42,750 nucleotides of DNA from Actinomycetota bacterium (GTDB taxonomy: Bacteria > Actinomycetota > Actinomycetes > S36-B12 > CAIYMF01). Below, piece by piece: positions 1-12,131 of this stretch. The stretch lies in contig JAIUOK010000041.1 in assembly GCA_020161245.1 (NCBI GenBank), positions 1 through 42,750 of the forward strand, in the 5' to 3' direction. Numbering within the stretch: position 1 is the stretch's first letter; every line of letters begins with the position of its first letter. A program made the translations under genes and the position numbers. The notes under the pieces were generated by a model. That model was not told the DNA's origin. It ran no database searches and was given only the letters and a program-made list of their open reading frames with translations.

Positions 1-1
1 G

Positions 2-1462
2 GAGCTGGCGGTGCGTGTGGAGTTCTTCGGCGACGAGATCGAGCGGCTGATGACGCTGCACCCGGTCACGGGTGAGGTGCTCAGCGACGACCCGGAGCTT
101 TACGTCTTCCCCGCCTCCCACTACGTCGCCGGCCCCGAGCGGATGGAGCGGGCGATCGGCGGGATCGAGGCCGAGCTGACCGAGCAGCTGGGGGCGTTCG
201 AGCGACAGGGCAAGCTGCTGGAGGCGCAGCGGCTGCGGATGCGGACGACGTACGACATCGAGATGATGCGGCAGATCGGGACATGCTCCGGGATCGAGAA
301 CTACTCGATGCACATCGACGGCCGCGGCCGCGGCTCGGCGCCGAACTGCCTGCTCGACTACTTCCCCGAGGACTTCGTGCTGGTGGTCGACGAGTCGCAC
401 GTCGCGGTGCCGCAGATCGGCGGGATGTACGAGGGCGACATGTCCCGCAAGCGCAACCTGGTCGACCACGGCTTCCGGCTGCCCAGCGCGATGGACAACC
501 GGCCGCTGAAGTGGGAGGAGTTCCTCGAGCGCATCGGCCAGACCGTCTACCTGTCGGCGACGCCGGGCCCCTACGAGATGTCGCGGGTCGAGGGCGACAC
601 CGTCGAGCAGGTCATCCGTCCGACCGGCCTGGTCGACCCCGAGGTGGTCGTGAAGCCCACCAAGGGCCAGATCGACGACCTCATGGGCGAGATCCGCGCG
701 CGCACCGAGCGCGACGAGCGGGTGCTGGTCACCACGCTCACCAAGAAGATGGCCGAGGACCTCACCGACTACCTGCTCGAGAACGGCATCCGGGTGCGCT
801 ACCTGCACTCCGAGGTCGACACGCTGCGGCGGATCGAGCTCCTGCGCGAGCTGCGGCTCGGGCTGTTCGACGTCCTGGTCGGCATCAACCTGCTGCGCGA
901 GGGCCTCGACCTGCCCGAGGTCTCGCTGGTGGCGATCCTCGACGCCGACAAGGAGGGCTTCCTGCGGTCGGGCACGTCGCTGATCCAGACCATCGGGCGT
1001 GCGGCGCGCAACGTCAGCGGCCAGGTGCACATGTATGCCGACACGATCACCCCGTCGATGGCGACGGCCATCGAGGAGACCAACCGGCGCCGGGCCAAGC
1101 AGGTCGCCTACAACGAGGCCCACGGCATCGACCCCACGCCTCTGCGCAAGAAGATCGCCGACATCACCGACCTCATCGCCCGCGAGGAAGCCGACACCGA
1201 CGAGCTGCTGGGCGGCTCGGGCCGCACCCAGTCGCGCGGCAAGGCTCCCGTGCCCGGGATGGGCTCGAGCGGCCGCGGCGACGGCGCCCTCGACGTCGCC
1301 GGCATGCCCGCCCGCGAGCTCGCCGAGCTCATCGGCTCGCTCACCGACCAGATGCACGCGGCTGCGGCCGAGCTGCAGTTCGAGGTCGCCGCGCGGCTGC
1401 GCGACGAGGTGTCGGAGCTGAAGAAGGAGCTGCGGCAGATGCAGGCGGCCGGCCACGCCTGA
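2..1462 (+). CDS. uvrB: UvrABC excinuclease subunit UvrB (5' truncated)
   Basis: DNA-damage recognition helicase-like subunit of nucleotide excision repair. It receives damaged DNA from UvrA and recruits UvrC. The frame is open from base 2 with no start, so the gene begins outside the window. About 486 C-terminal residues are present; full UvrB proteins are about 670-700. Visible are the DESHV box, the [12 protein letters not shown] segment, [10 protein letters not shown], the helicase motifs [12 protein letters not shown] and QTIGRAARN, and a C-terminal UVR domain ([18 protein letters not shown]) that contacts UvrC. Motif order and spacing are normal. A hairpin follows the stop. With uvrA and uvrC within 10 kb, the whole excinuclease is encoded here. 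Confidence 0.98.
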   Translation, partial: ELAVRVEFFGDEIERLMTLHPVTGEVLSDDPELYVFPASHYVAGPERMERAIGGIEAELTEQLGAFERQGKLLEAQRLRMRTTYDIEMMRQIGTCSGIENYSMHIDGRGRGSAPNCLLDYFPEDFVLVVDESHVAVPQIGGMYEGDMSRKRNLVDHGFRLPSAMDNRPLKWEEFLERIGQTVYLSATPGPYEMSRVEGDTVEQVIRPTGLVDPEVVVKPTKGQIDDLMGEIRARTERDERVLVTTLTKKMAEDLTDYLLENGIRVRYLHSEVDTLRRIELLRELRLGLFDVLVGINLLREGLDLPEVSLVAILDADKEGFLRSGTSLIQTIGRAARNVSGQVHMYADTITPSMATAIEETNRRRAKQVAYNEAHGIDPTPLRKKIADITDLIAREEADTDELLGGSGRTQSRGKAPVPGMGSSGRGDGALDVAGMPARELAELIGSLTDQMHAAAAELQFEVAARLRDEVSELKKELRQMQAAGHA

Positions 1463-1472
1463 TCCCCGCACC

Positions 1473-1505
1473 CCGGGGGTGCCGACGGGCTCGGGGCGCC
1501 CCCGG
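1473..1505 (+). terminator. Hairpin after uvrB
   Basis: CCGGGGGTGCC (1473-1483) pairs with GGCGCCCCCGG (1495-1505) with one G-U pair around an 11-base loop, followed by TTCTG. It starts 10 bases after the uvrB stop and lies upstream of the first terC gene, consistent with a U-poor actinobacterial terminator. No energy calculation was made. Confidence 0.5.
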
Positions 1506-1562
1506 TTCTGACAGGATGCGGGGGCACGATCGCACCGGCACCCGAGCAGCAAGGACGTACGC

Positions 1563-2549
1563 GTGGACATCCCCGGCTGGGTCTGGGCCGCGACGATCGC
1601 GCTGTACGCCGTGCTGTTCGTCATCGACCTGCTCGTCGTGGGCCGGCGCCCCCACATCCCCAGCACCGCCGAGTGCGTGCGGTGGCTGAGCCTCTACGTC
1701 GGCATCGCGATCGCCTTCGGCCTGGCCATGTGGTGGTGGGCGGGCCGGGAGTACAGCGTCCAGTTCTTCGCCGGCTGGGTGACCGAGTACAGCCTGTCGG
1801 TGGACAACCTGTTCGTCTTCCTGCTCATCATGGCGCGCTTCTACGTGCCGCGGCCGCTCCAGCAGTCCGTCCTGATGTACGGCATCTTCATCGCGCTGGT
1901 GCTGCGGGCCATCTTCATCGTGCTGGGTGCTGCGGTGATCGCCCGCTACAGCTGGGTCTTCTACATCTTCGGCGCGTTCCTCATCTTCACGGCCATCAAG
2001 CTGGCCACCGAGGGGGAGACCGACGACGACGAGTACCAGGAGAACGCGCTGGTCCGCTGGGTGAGCCGGATCGTCCCGACCACACCCGACTTCCACGGTA
2101 CGAGCCTGCGCACGATCATCGACGGCAAGAAGCTGTGGACCCCGATGCTGCTCGTGCTGCTGTCGCTGGGCACGACCGACCTCATCTTCGCGCTCGACTC
2201 GATCCCCGCGATCTTCGGCCTCACCCAGGAGGCCTACATCGTCTTCGCGGCGAACGTGTTCGCGCTCCTGGGCCTGCGGCAGCTGTACTTCCTGCTCGGC
2301 GATCTGCTCAACCGGCTGGTCTACCTGTCCATCGGACTGGCCGTCGTCCTCGGCTTCATCGGCGTCAAGCTCGTCCTCGAGGCCCTGCACACCAACTCGC
2401 TGCCGTTCCTCAACGGCGGGCAGCCGATCGGGGTGCCGGTGCCCTCGATCGGGTTCTCACTGGCCTTCATCGTGATCGTCCTCACGGTCACGACGGTCGC
2501 GAGCCTGATCGCGTCCCGGCGGCAGGACGCCGGGTCCGAAGCAGGTTAG
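1563..2549 (+). CDS. TerC family integral membrane protein (copy 1)
   Basis: Polytopic membrane protein of 328 residues with about eight or nine hydrophobic segments. The TerC signature appears twice: SLSVDNLFVFLLI near residue 80, and TTDLIFALDSIPAIFGLTQE near residue 205 with its conserved acidic residues. TerC proteins (Alx; Bacillus MeeF/MeeY) are linked to Mn2+ export, metalation of secreted enzymes and tellurite resistance; the metal handled here is inferred only. The GTG start is preceded by AAGGAC. Twelve bases separate it from a second terC gene, so the two are probably co-transcribed. Confidence 0.92.
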   Translation: MDIPGWVWAATIALYAVLFVIDLLVVGRRPHIPSTAECVRWLSLYVGIAIAFGLAMWWWAGREYSVQFFAGWVTEYSLSVDNLFVFLLIMARFYVPRPLQQSVLMYGIFIALVLRAIFIVLGAAVIARYSWVFYIFGAFLIFTAIKLATEGETDDDEYQENALVRWVSRIVPTTPDFHGTSLRTIIDGKKLWTPMLLVLLSLGTTDLIFALDSIPAIFGLTQEAYIVFAANVFALLGLRQLYFLLGDLLNRLVYLSIGLAVVLGFIGVKLVLEALHTNSLPFLNGGQPIGVPVPSIGFSLAFIVIVLTVTTVASLIASRRQDAGSEAG

Positions 2550-2561
2550 GGTCGCCTCACC

Positions 2562-3581
2562 ATGGAGATCACCACAGGCCTCTGGCTCGCCACGTTCCTC
2601 GGCATCCTGCTGCTCGTCGGCCTCGACTTCGTGACCGTCAGCAAGAAGCCCCACGAGGTGGGCTTCCGCGAGGCGCTGCTCTGGTCGATCTTCTACATCG
2701 GCCTGGCGGTCGTCTTCGGCGTCTGGGTGTGGGCCTCGTTCGGTTCGGACTTCGGCACCCAGTACTTCGCCGCCTACCTCGTCGAGAAGTCGCTGTCGGT
2801 CGACAACCTCTTCGTCTTCGTGATCATCCTGACCCAGTTCGCCGTGCCGTCGATCTACCACCAGCGCGTGCTGCTGGTCGGCGTCGTGCTGGCACTGGTG
2901 TTCCGCGGCATCTTCATCTACATCGGCGCCGCAGCCCTGGCGGCGTTCGCGTTCACCTTCGTGATCTTCGGCGCGATCCTCATCTGGACCGGCATCGGGC
3001 TGCTGCGCCACAAGGACGCCGACCCCAACCCGCAGGACAACTTCGTCGTCCGCAACGTGCGGCGCATCGTGCCGGTGACCGACGACTACGACGGCACGAA
3101 GCTGTTCACGCGGATCGACGGCAAGCGGCTGGCCACGCCGCTGTTCCTCGTCATGATCGCGATCGCCTCGACCGACCTGCTGTTCGCGCTCGACTCGATC
3201 CCGGCCACGTTCGGCGTGACGCAGGAGCCCTACCTCGTCTTCACAGCCAACGCGTTCGCCCTGCTCGGCCTGCGGGCGCTGTACTTCCTGCTCAAGGGGC
3301 TGCTCGACAAGCTGGTGTACCTGAGCACCGGTCTCGCGATCATCCTCATCTTCATCGGCGTGAAGCTGGTGCTGCTCTGGGCCCACGAGACGTGGCCCTC
3401 AGTGCCCAAGATCGAGACGTCGACGTCGCTGGTCGTCATCGGCGTCATCCTGCTCATCACCGGCCTCGCGAGCTGGTGGGCCGTGCGCAAGGACCCGACA
3501 CGCACCGCCCATGCCGGCACCGTGACCGACCCCAAGCCGCGCTCCGACCACAAGGCCGAGCCGCCGCCTGACGCGCACTGA
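2562..3581 (+). CDS. TerC family integral membrane protein (copy 2)
   Basis: Second TerC paralogue, 339 residues. It has the same architecture as its neighbour: KSLSVDNLFVFVIILTQF, then STDLLFALDSIPATFGVTQE, and a hydrophilic C-terminal tail rich in Pro, Lys and Asp. The two copies are clearly homologous but diverged, so this is an old tandem duplication and not a recent one. A TAGGGT hexamer overlapping the stop of the upstream gene could be an internal -10 element. Likely role is membrane Mn2+ (or related metal) export, by family. Confidence 0.92.
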   Translation: MEITTGLWLATFLGILLLVGLDFVTVSKKPHEVGFREALLWSIFYIGLAVVFGVWVWASFGSDFGTQYFAAYLVEKSLSVDNLFVFVIILTQFAVPSIYHQRVLLVGVVLALVFRGIFIYIGAAALAAFAFTFVIFGAILIWTGIGLLRHKDADPNPQDNFVVRNVRRIVPVTDDYDGTKLFTRIDGKRLATPLFLVMIAIASTDLLFALDSIPATFGVTQEPYLVFTANAFALLGLRALYFLLKGLLDKLVYLSTGLAIILIFIGVKLVLLWAHETWPSVPKIETSTSLVVIGVILLITGLASWWAVRKDPTRTAHAGTVTDPKPRSDHKAEPPPDAH

Positions 3582-3617
3582 CACAGCCGGGCCCGGCGCT
3601 CAGCTTCTGGACGCGGA

Positions 3618-4145
3618 TCAGGAGTACGCAGCGGACAGCGCGTCCTCCGTCGGGCTGAACACGTCCCCGGAGGCGTCGGCCAGCGCCTTCGCTGCCGCCT
3701 GGTCGCCGGACGCCTCGATCTGCTCGAGCTGCGACGTCAGGTCGGTGAGCGCCGCCCGGTAGGCAGTGTCAGTGGCAGCGTCGGGGCACGGGGCGAGCGA
3801 GCCCGCGTCCTTCACGGCTGCCAGGGCATCGCCCGCGGCCTTCTTCACCTCGGCCGCCGACGCCGCCGAGCCCAGGGCGTCGAGCGAGGCCAGCACGGTG
3901 TTGCGGGCCGTGCCGTACTGCGCGGCCCAGCCTCCGATGACGGCGGCGACACTGGCGTCGCCGCTCGACGACGGGGAGGCCGTGGCGGCGCCGCTGCTCG
4001 TCGAGACGGCCGGCGAGCCGGTGCCCGCCGAGGTCGTGCTGGAGCCGGACCCGCTGCTGCCGCACGCGGCGAGGGCCGCCACGAGGGGCGCGGCGACGAC
4101 GATCATGGTGGTTCGGGAGCGCCCGAGGCGCAGGGCTGTCGACAT
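3618..4145 (-). CDS. Putative lipoprotein of unknown function
   Basis: Short secreted protein. From the chosen ATG (4145) it has a basic n-region (RLGRSR), a hydrophobic stretch and a lipobox (ALAAC), then a Gly/Ser/Thr-rich linker and an Ala-rich, probably helical domain of about 110 residues containing one further Cys. I recognise no family. An in-frame ATG at 4193 would add 16 residues ahead of the signal peptide; I prefer 4145 because it gives a normal lipoprotein signal and has GGGGCAGGG upstream. It lies downstream of, and on the same strand as, the MBL hydrolase gene. Confidence 0.7.
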   Translation of the reverse strand: MSTALRLGRSRTTMIVVAAPLVAALAACGSSGSGSSTTSAGTGSPAVSTSSGAATASPSSSGDASVAAVIGGWAAQYGTARNTVLASLDALGSAASAAEVKKAAGDALAAVKDAGSLAPCPDAATDTAYRAALTDLTSQLEQIEASGDQAAAKALADASGDVFSPTEDALSAAYS

Positions 4146-4205
4146 GCTCGCGCCCTGCCCCGTACCGGCCGCTTCATGCATGCGGGACATCACATCCCGG
4201 ACACG

Positions 4206-4862
4206 TCACCAGCCGCGGTCGAGCCACTCCTGCAGGTGCGGCCGCTCGGCGCCGAGCGTGGTGTCCTTGCCGTGGCCGGGGTACACCCAGGTCTCGTCCG
4301 GCAGCGCGTCGAACAGCTTGGTCGTGACGTCGGCGTACAGCGATGCGAAGCGGTCGGCGTCGCCCCAGGTGTTGCCCACGCCCCCGGGGAAGAGGGAGTC
4401 GCCCGTGAAGACGTGCGGCGCGCCGGTGGGGTCGTCGTAGACGAGCGCCACCGACCCGGGCGTGTGGCCGCGCAGGTGCACCACGCGCAGCCGGGCGTCG
4501 CCGACGGCGACCTCGTCGCCCTCGGACAGGGTGCGCGTGACCGGCACCTCGATGTCGCCGGCGTCGTCCGCGTGCGCGAGGTGCTCGGCGCCGGTGGCCT
4601 CGAGGACCTCCGCCGTGGCCTGCCAGTGGTCGCGGTGCCCGTGCGTGGTGACGACCGCGTCGAGGCCGTCCTCTCCGACGAGCTCGAGCAGCCGGTCGCC
4701 GTCGGCAGCGGCGTCGAGCAGCACCTGGCGGCCGGTGCGGGTGCAGCGCAGCAGATAGGCGTTGTTGTCGTAGGGCCCGACAGCCAGCTTGCTGATCACG
4801 AGGTCGCGCAGCTCGTGCACCGCGGCAGGCCCGCCGACGGTCACGTTCCCGGTGTAGGTCAC
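4206..4862 (-). CDS. MBL-fold metallo-hydrolase (glyoxalase II-like)
   Basis: Metallo-beta-lactamase fold hydrolase of 218 residues. The dinuclear metal-binding motif THGHRDHW is present, followed by the later ligands in LRGHTPGS, FTGDSLF and YPGHG. This layout fits the glyoxalase II/YcbL-type thioester hydrolases; the substrate is unknown, and in a mycothiol producer it could act on mycothiol conjugates. The GTG start at 4862 has AGGA seven bases upstream and lies 29 bases after the stop of the upstream gene. The frame stays open far upstream, but that part only mirrors the neighbouring gene. Confidence 0.88.
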   Translation of the reverse strand: MTYTGNVTVGGPAAVHELRDLVISKLAVGPYDNNAYLLRCTRTGRQVLLDAAADGDRLLELVGEDGLDAVVTTHGHRDHWQATAEVLEATGAEHLAHADDAGDIEVPVTRTLSEGDEVAVGDARLRVVHLRGHTPGSVALVYDDPTGAPHVFTGDSLFPGGVGNTWGDADRFASLYADVTTKLFDALPDETWVYPGHGKDTTLGAERPHLQEWLDRGW

Positions 4863-4891
4863 GGGACGATCCTGCCTGGCCCGCGCGGGGC

Positions 4892-5569
4892 TCACCAGGG
4901 CGGGGGCTCCGGCGGGTCGCCGCCGTCGGCGGCGCGCACCGTCGGACCGGCGCCGCGGCCCAGGCGCCAGGCCAGCACCTCGGCAGGCGCACCGACCACG
5001 TCGGTGCCCCCGGTGCGCGCCTCGATCCAGGCCAGGGCGCGGTCGACGAACCCCGGCGGCCAGTCGTGGGGGCCGTAGTCGAGCCCGAGGTCGACGTGGT
5101 GGATCTCGACCTCGCGCAGCCGGGCCCAGGCCAGCTCGCGGGCGGGGGTGTCCGGGCCGCCGACGGGCTCCTCGGCGCCGAAGTACACCAGCCGGTCGAG
5201 CGCCTCGTCGTCGGCGTCGGCCAGGCCGGCCAGGGCCGCATCCAGCGCCTCGGCGCTCGCCGCCACGAGCGTTCGCAGCTGGGGGCCGGGCAGCGCGGCG
5301 GCCGACTCGATCCCCTCGGCACGGTCCTGCACCGAGGCGTACATGGGGGAGGGCACCCCGGTGCGGGCCCAGCCCACCAGCCGCACGAGCGCCTCGGCGT
5401 TGCGGGCGATGTGGCCCGCGGTGTCGGCCCGGGTCCACCCGGGCAGCAGCGACGGCTCCCGCCACGCTGCGTCGCCGAGCGGTTCCAGGGAGTCGAGCAG
5501 GCGGCCCGTGGCGGCCTCGAGGGCCGCCAGATCGGCCCGGAGGGCGTCGCGCGAGGTGGGTCCGGTCAC
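4892..5569 (-). CDS. Maleylpyruvate isomerase N-terminal family protein (mycothiol-type, DinB fold)
   Basis: 225 residues with the four-helix DinB/MDMPI fold signature: LPGWTRADTAGHIARNAEA near residue 42 and LREVEIHHVDLGLDYGPHDW near residue 150. These supply the His, Glu and His expected to bind the divalent metal. Family members use mycothiol as cofactor or belong to mycothiol-linked detoxification, but most, including this one, have no assigned substrate. It is first in a leftward cluster with the MBL hydrolase, which suggests a shared thiol-detoxification role (inference). The gene is divergent from uvrA across about 167 bases. Confidence 0.85.
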   Translation of the reverse strand: MTGPTSRDALRADLAALEAATGRLLDSLEPLGDAAWREPSLLPGWTRADTAGHIARNAEALVRLVGWARTGVPSPMYASVQDRAEGIESAAALPGPQLRTLVAASAEALDAALAGLADADDEALDRLVYFGAEEPVGGPDTPARELAWARLREVEIHHVDLGLDYGPHDWPPGFVDRALAWIEARTGGTDVVGAPAEVLAWRLGRGAGPTVRAADGGDPPEPPPW

Positions 5570-5736
5570 ATCCCGACGCTAGCGCCGGCATCCGACGGTC
5601 GGCCGGGAATGTGGCTGTCGGTGGTCCTCGTTAGCCTGGTCCGCGGTCGGCGGTGCACCCCGGGTGCGCCTGCCGCCCGCCGCACGCAGACCACCCACGC
5701 CGCCCGACCGAACCCCTTGGCAGAACAGGACCCCTC

Positions 5737-8655
<2,919 letters not shown>

Positions 8656-8721
8656 CGCCTCGGCCACCGCCCGAGCCGCACCGTGCACCGGCTGACTACC
8701 CGCCCCGGACGAGGAGTACCG

Positions 8722-9222
8722 ATGACCACGACCGACCTCACGCCCGACTCGCAGGCCCCCGGATCGGGGGACAAGGCCGGACCTTCCCGGCGCACCGTGC
8801 TGCTCACCACCGGCACCGTCGTCGCCGCAGCCGCGGTCACGGCCGCCTGCGGCTCGAGCTCCGACGGCGCCGGGAGCACCACCACGGCCGGCGGGGGCGG
8901 CTCGTCGAGCACCGCCTCCTCGGGCGGCGGCGCGGGCACGACGGTGAGCGCGGCCGACGTCCCCGTCGGCGGGGGAGTGATCCTCAAGGACGTCCGCGTG
9001 GTCGTCACCCAGCCGACCGCCGGCACCTACAAGGGGTTCACAGCGGTGTGCACGCACCAGGGCTGCATCGTCTCCGACGTCAAGGACGGCTCGATCGACT
9101 GCGCGTGCCACGGCTCGAAGTTCTCGGCCGCCGACGGCTCCGTGCAGCAGGGCCCGGCCACCGGCGCGCTGGCCGAGGTGACGGTCAGCGAGGCCGGCGG
9201 CACCATCACCATCAGCTCGTAG
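8722..9222 (+). CDS. Tat-exported Rieske [2Fe-2S] lipoprotein
   Basis: 166 residues from the ATG at 8722, which has GAGGAG upstream; an earlier in-frame start is less likely. The N-terminus carries a twin-arginine motif (SRRTVLL) before a hydrophobic stretch ending in the lipobox TAAC, so it should be folded in the cytoplasm, exported by Tat and lipidated. After a Gly/Ser/Thr linker comes a Rieske fold with cluster ligands in CTHQGC and CACHGSKF. It resembles the small Rieske electron carriers often found near uvrC in actinobacteria; partner and function are unknown. It lies 66 bases after uvrA and 25 before uvrC. Confidence 0.9.
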   Translation: MTTTDLTPDSQAPGSGDKAGPSRRTVLLTTGTVVAAAAVTAACGSSSDGAGSTTTAGGGGSSSTASSGGGAGTTVSAADVPVGGGVILKDVRVVVTQPTAGTYKGFTAVCTHQGCIVSDVKDGSIDCACHGSKFSAADGSVQQGPATGALAEVTVSEAGGTITISS

Positions 9223-9247
9223 CACCACGACAGGAGGCGGCCCGCCC

Positions 9248-11200
9248 GTGGCGGACCCAGCGACCTACCGGCCGGCGCCGGGCGAGATCCCCGACTCGCC
9301 CGGCGTCTACCGGTTTCGCGACCACCACGGCCGGGTCGTCTACGTCGGCAAGGCCAAGAGCCTGCGCAGCAGGCTGAGCAGCTACTTCCAGGACATCGCG
9401 GCGCTGCATCCGCGCACGCAGGCGATGGTCACCACCGCGTCGTCGGTCGACTGGGTCACCGTCGGCACCGAGGTGGAGGCGCTGCAGCTGGAGTACTCCT
9501 GGATCAAGGAGTACGACCCACGGTTCAACGTCCGCTACCGCGACGACAAGAGCTACCCCTACCTCGCCGTGACGCTCGACGAGGAGTACCCGCGCATCAC
9601 CGTCATGCGCGGCGCCAAGCGCAAGGGCGTGCGCTACTTCGGTCCCTACGCGCATGCCTGGGCCATCCGCGAGACCGTCGACCTGCTCCTGCGCGTCTTC
9701 CCCGCGCGCACCTGCAGCGCCGGGGTGTTCAAGCGGGCCGGGCAGATCGGCCGCCCCTGCCTGCTCGGCTACATCGGCAAGTGCTCCGCGCCCTGCGTCG
9801 GCCGGGTCGACGCCGAGGAGCACCGCCGCATCGTCGAGGACTTCTGCGCATTTCTGTCGGGGCAGACCGCCGCCTACACCCGGCGCATCGAGCGCGAGAT
9901 GAAGGCGGCCGCCGCCGAGCTCGACTACGAGCGCGCCGCGCGGCTGCGCGACGACCTCCGGGCTCTCGAGCGGGCGCTGGAGAAGAACGCGGTAGTCCTC
10001 GGCGACGGCACCGACGCCGACGTCCTGGCGCTGGCGGAGGACGAGCTCGAGGCGGCCGTGCAGGTCTTCCACGTGCGCGGCGGGCGCATCCGCGGCCAGC
10101 GGGGCTTCGTGGTCGAGAAGGTCGAGGACGTCACGACCGCCGACCTCGTCGAGCACCTGCTGCAGCAGCTCTACGGCGACCAGGCCGCCGACGCCGTCCC
10201 GCGCGAGATCCTCGTGCCGGTGCTGCCCCACGACGCCGAGAGCGCGGTCTCGTGGCTGTCGGGGCTGCGGGGCAGCAACGTCGACCTGCGGGTGCCGCAG
10301 CGGGGCGACAAGAAGGACCTGCTCGAGACCGTCGCGCGCAACGCCGGCCAGGCGCTCGCGCTGCACAAGACACGGCGGGCCGGCGACCTCACCTCGCGCA
10401 GCCAGGCGCTCGAGGAGCTGCAGGAGGCGCTCGGGCTGCCCGAGGCCCCGCTGCGGATCGAGTGCGTCGATGTCAGCCACCTGCAGGGCAGCGATGTCGT
10501 GGCGAGCCTCGTGGTCTTCGAGGACGGACTGGCCCGCAAGTCCGAGTACCGCCGCTTCGCCATCCGCGGCGCGGCCGGCGACGGGATCAGCGACGACACC
10601 CGCTCCATCGCCGAGGTGGTCACCCGGCGCTTCCGGCGCCTGCTGGAGGAGCGGCAGGACGTCGGAGACGACGGGCTGCCCGGCATCGACCCCGTCACCG
10701 GCCGGCCGCGCAAGTTCGCCTACCCGCCCAATCTGTTCGTCGTCGACGGCGGCCAGCCCCAGGTCGAGGCGGCGCAGGCGGCGCTGTCCGAGCTCGGCGT
10801 CACCGACGTCGCCGTCGTGGGCCTGGCCAAGCGGCTCGAGGAGGTCTGGGTCCCCGGCGACCCGGACCCGGTGATCCTGCCCCGCACGTCCGAGGGGCTC
10901 TACCTCCTCCAGCGGGTGCGCGACGAGGCCCACCGCTTCGCCATCGCCTACCAGCGCCAGAAGCGCGGCAAGCGGATGATCGAGTCGATCCTCGACGACG
11001 TTCCCGGCCTGGGCGAGGCCCGCAAGAAGGCGGTGCTGCGGCAGTTCGGGTCGCTCAAGAGGCTGCGCGCGGCGACCGTCGAGGAGCTGGTCACGGTGCC
11101 CGGGGTGGGGCCCACCGTCGCCCGGGCCATCGTCGACGCGCTTGCTGCCGACACCCCGGCCCCCGCCGTCAACGTCACCACCGGCGAGATCCTCGACTGA
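9248..11200 (+). CDS. uvrC: UvrABC excinuclease subunit UvrC
   Basis: Dual-incision nuclease of excision repair, 650 residues. The N-terminal GIY-YIG nuclease domain shows GVYRFRD and [14 protein letters not shown] within the first 50 residues. A UVR domain ([17 protein letters not shown]) near residue 220 pairs with UvrB. The RNase H-like 3' nuclease domain has [15 protein letters not shown] and FVVDGGQPQ with the catalytic Asp residues. Tandem helix-hairpin-helix motifs end the protein ([22 protein letters not shown]). The GTG start follows a strong AGGAGG at 9231-9236. Confidence 0.98.
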   Translation: MADPATYRPAPGEIPDSPGVYRFRDHHGRVVYVGKAKSLRSRLSSYFQDIAALHPRTQAMVTTASSVDWVTVGTEVEALQLEYSWIKEYDPRFNVRYRDDKSYPYLAVTLDEEYPRITVMRGAKRKGVRYFGPYAHAWAIRETVDLLLRVFPARTCSAGVFKRAGQIGRPCLLGYIGKCSAPCVGRVDAEEHRRIVEDFCAFLSGQTAAYTRRIEREMKAAAAELDYERAARLRDDLRALERALEKNAVVLGDGTDADVLALAEDELEAAVQVFHVRGGRIRGQRGFVVEKVEDVTTADLVEHLLQQLYGDQAADAVPREILVPVLPHDAESAVSWLSGLRGSNVDLRVPQRGDKKDLLETVARNAGQALALHKTRRAGDLTSRSQALEELQEALGLPEAPLRIECVDVSHLQGSDVVASLVVFEDGLARKSEYRRFAIRGAAGDGISDDTRSIAEVVTRRFRRLLEERQDVGDDGLPGIDPVTGRPRKFAYPPNLFVVDGGQPQVEAAQAALSELGVTDVAVVGLAKRLEEVWVPGDPDPVILPRTSEGLYLLQRVRDEAHRFAIAYQRQKRGKRMIESILDDVPGLGEARKKAVLRQFGSLKRLRAATVEELVTVPGVGPTVARAIVDALAADTPAPAVNVTTGEILD

Positions 11201-11267
11201 GTGGCGCACGGCCGCGCGGGTACCGGTGTGCCAGGCTTCGACCAGCACCTGCACCTCGGAGGATGAC

Positions 11268-12131
11268 GTGACGCCCGGCTTCGAGCTCGTCCTGGTCAGC
11301 GGCATGTCCGGCGCCGGCCGGTCCACCGCGGCGCGCGCCCTCGAGGACCTCGGCTGGTTCGTCATCGACAACCTCCCGCCCGAGCTGCTGCCCGGCGCGG
11401 TGGCGCACGTGTCGGCGTCGGCCGACGTCGAGCGCCTCGCCGTGGTCGTCGACGTGCGCGGCCGACGGATGTTCGAGGACCTCTCCGGCGCGTTGGAAAC
11501 GGTGATGGCCGAGGGCGTCGATCTGCGGGTGCTGTTCCTCGAGGCCGGCGACAACGAGCTGGTCCGCCGGTTCGAGAGCAGCCGCCGGCCGCACCCGCTG
11601 CAGGGGGAGCGCGGCATCCTCGACGGCCTGGTGCGCGAGCGGGCCCTCCTCGGCGATCTGAGGGCCCGCGCCGACCTCGTCATCGACACGTCGAACCTCA
11701 ACGTCCACGATCTGCGCCGCAAGATCGACGCGGCCTTCGGCGAGGCCGACCGCGTGCAGCTGCGCGCCACCGTGATGTCGTTCGGCTTCAAGTACGGGCT
11801 GCCGCTTGACGCCGACATCGTCAACGACGTGCGCTTCCTGCCCAACCCGCACTGGGTGCCCGAGCTCCGTCCGCTGTCGGGCCTCGACGCCGAGGTCAGC
11901 GACTACGTCACCGCCCTGCCCGATGCCCGGGAGTTCCTCGACCGCATGGCCGGGATGCTCGACCTCGTCTCCGACGGCTACCTGCGCGAGGGCAAGCGCT
12001 ACGTCACCATCGCGATCGGCTGCACCGGCGGCAAGCACCGCAGCGTGGCCATGGCCGAGAACCTCGCCGCGCGCCTGGTGAAGGTCGGCGTGGAGGTGCT
12101 GGTCGTCCACCGCGATCTGGGCCGCGAGTGA
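11268..12131 (+). CDS. rapZ: RNase adapter RapZ-like nucleotide-binding protein
   Basis: 287 residues, close to the 284 of E. coli RapZ. The P-loop is GMSGAGRS (residues 12-19), with Arg where proteobacteria have Lys, as is usual in actinobacteria. The Walker B-like segment is VIDTSNLNVHDLRRK, and the C-terminal domain carries TIAIGCTGGKHRSVAMAE. In E. coli RapZ senses amino-sugar precursors and controls glmS sRNA decay; the actinobacterial role is not established. The GTG start has GGAGGA upstream. It overlaps yvcK by 4 bases (GTGA), so the two are translationally coupled. Confidence 0.95.
   Translation: MTPGFELVLVSGMSGAGRSTAARALEDLGWFVIDNLPPELLPGAVAHVSASADVERLAVVVDVRGRRMFEDLSGALETVMAEGVDLRVLFLEAGDNELVRRFESSRRPHPLQGERGILDGLVRERALLGDLRARADLVIDTSNLNVHDLRRKIDAAFGEADRVQLRATVMSFGFKYGLPLDADIVNDVRFLPNPHWVPELRPLSGLDAEVSDYVTALPDAREFLDRMAGMLDLVSDGYLREGKRYVTIAIGCTGGKHRSVAMAENLAARLVKVGVEVLVVHRDLGRE

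Noticed and set aside
3586..3597. GCCGGGCCCGGC as a terminator between terC copy 2 and the lipoprotein gene
   Set aside because: A 12-base palindrome with no room for a loop gives only a short stem; too weak to call, though the convergent position is suggestive.
5580..5736. SOS (LexA) box for uvrA
   Set aside because: No GAAC-N4-GTTC or close variant is visible in the divergent region.
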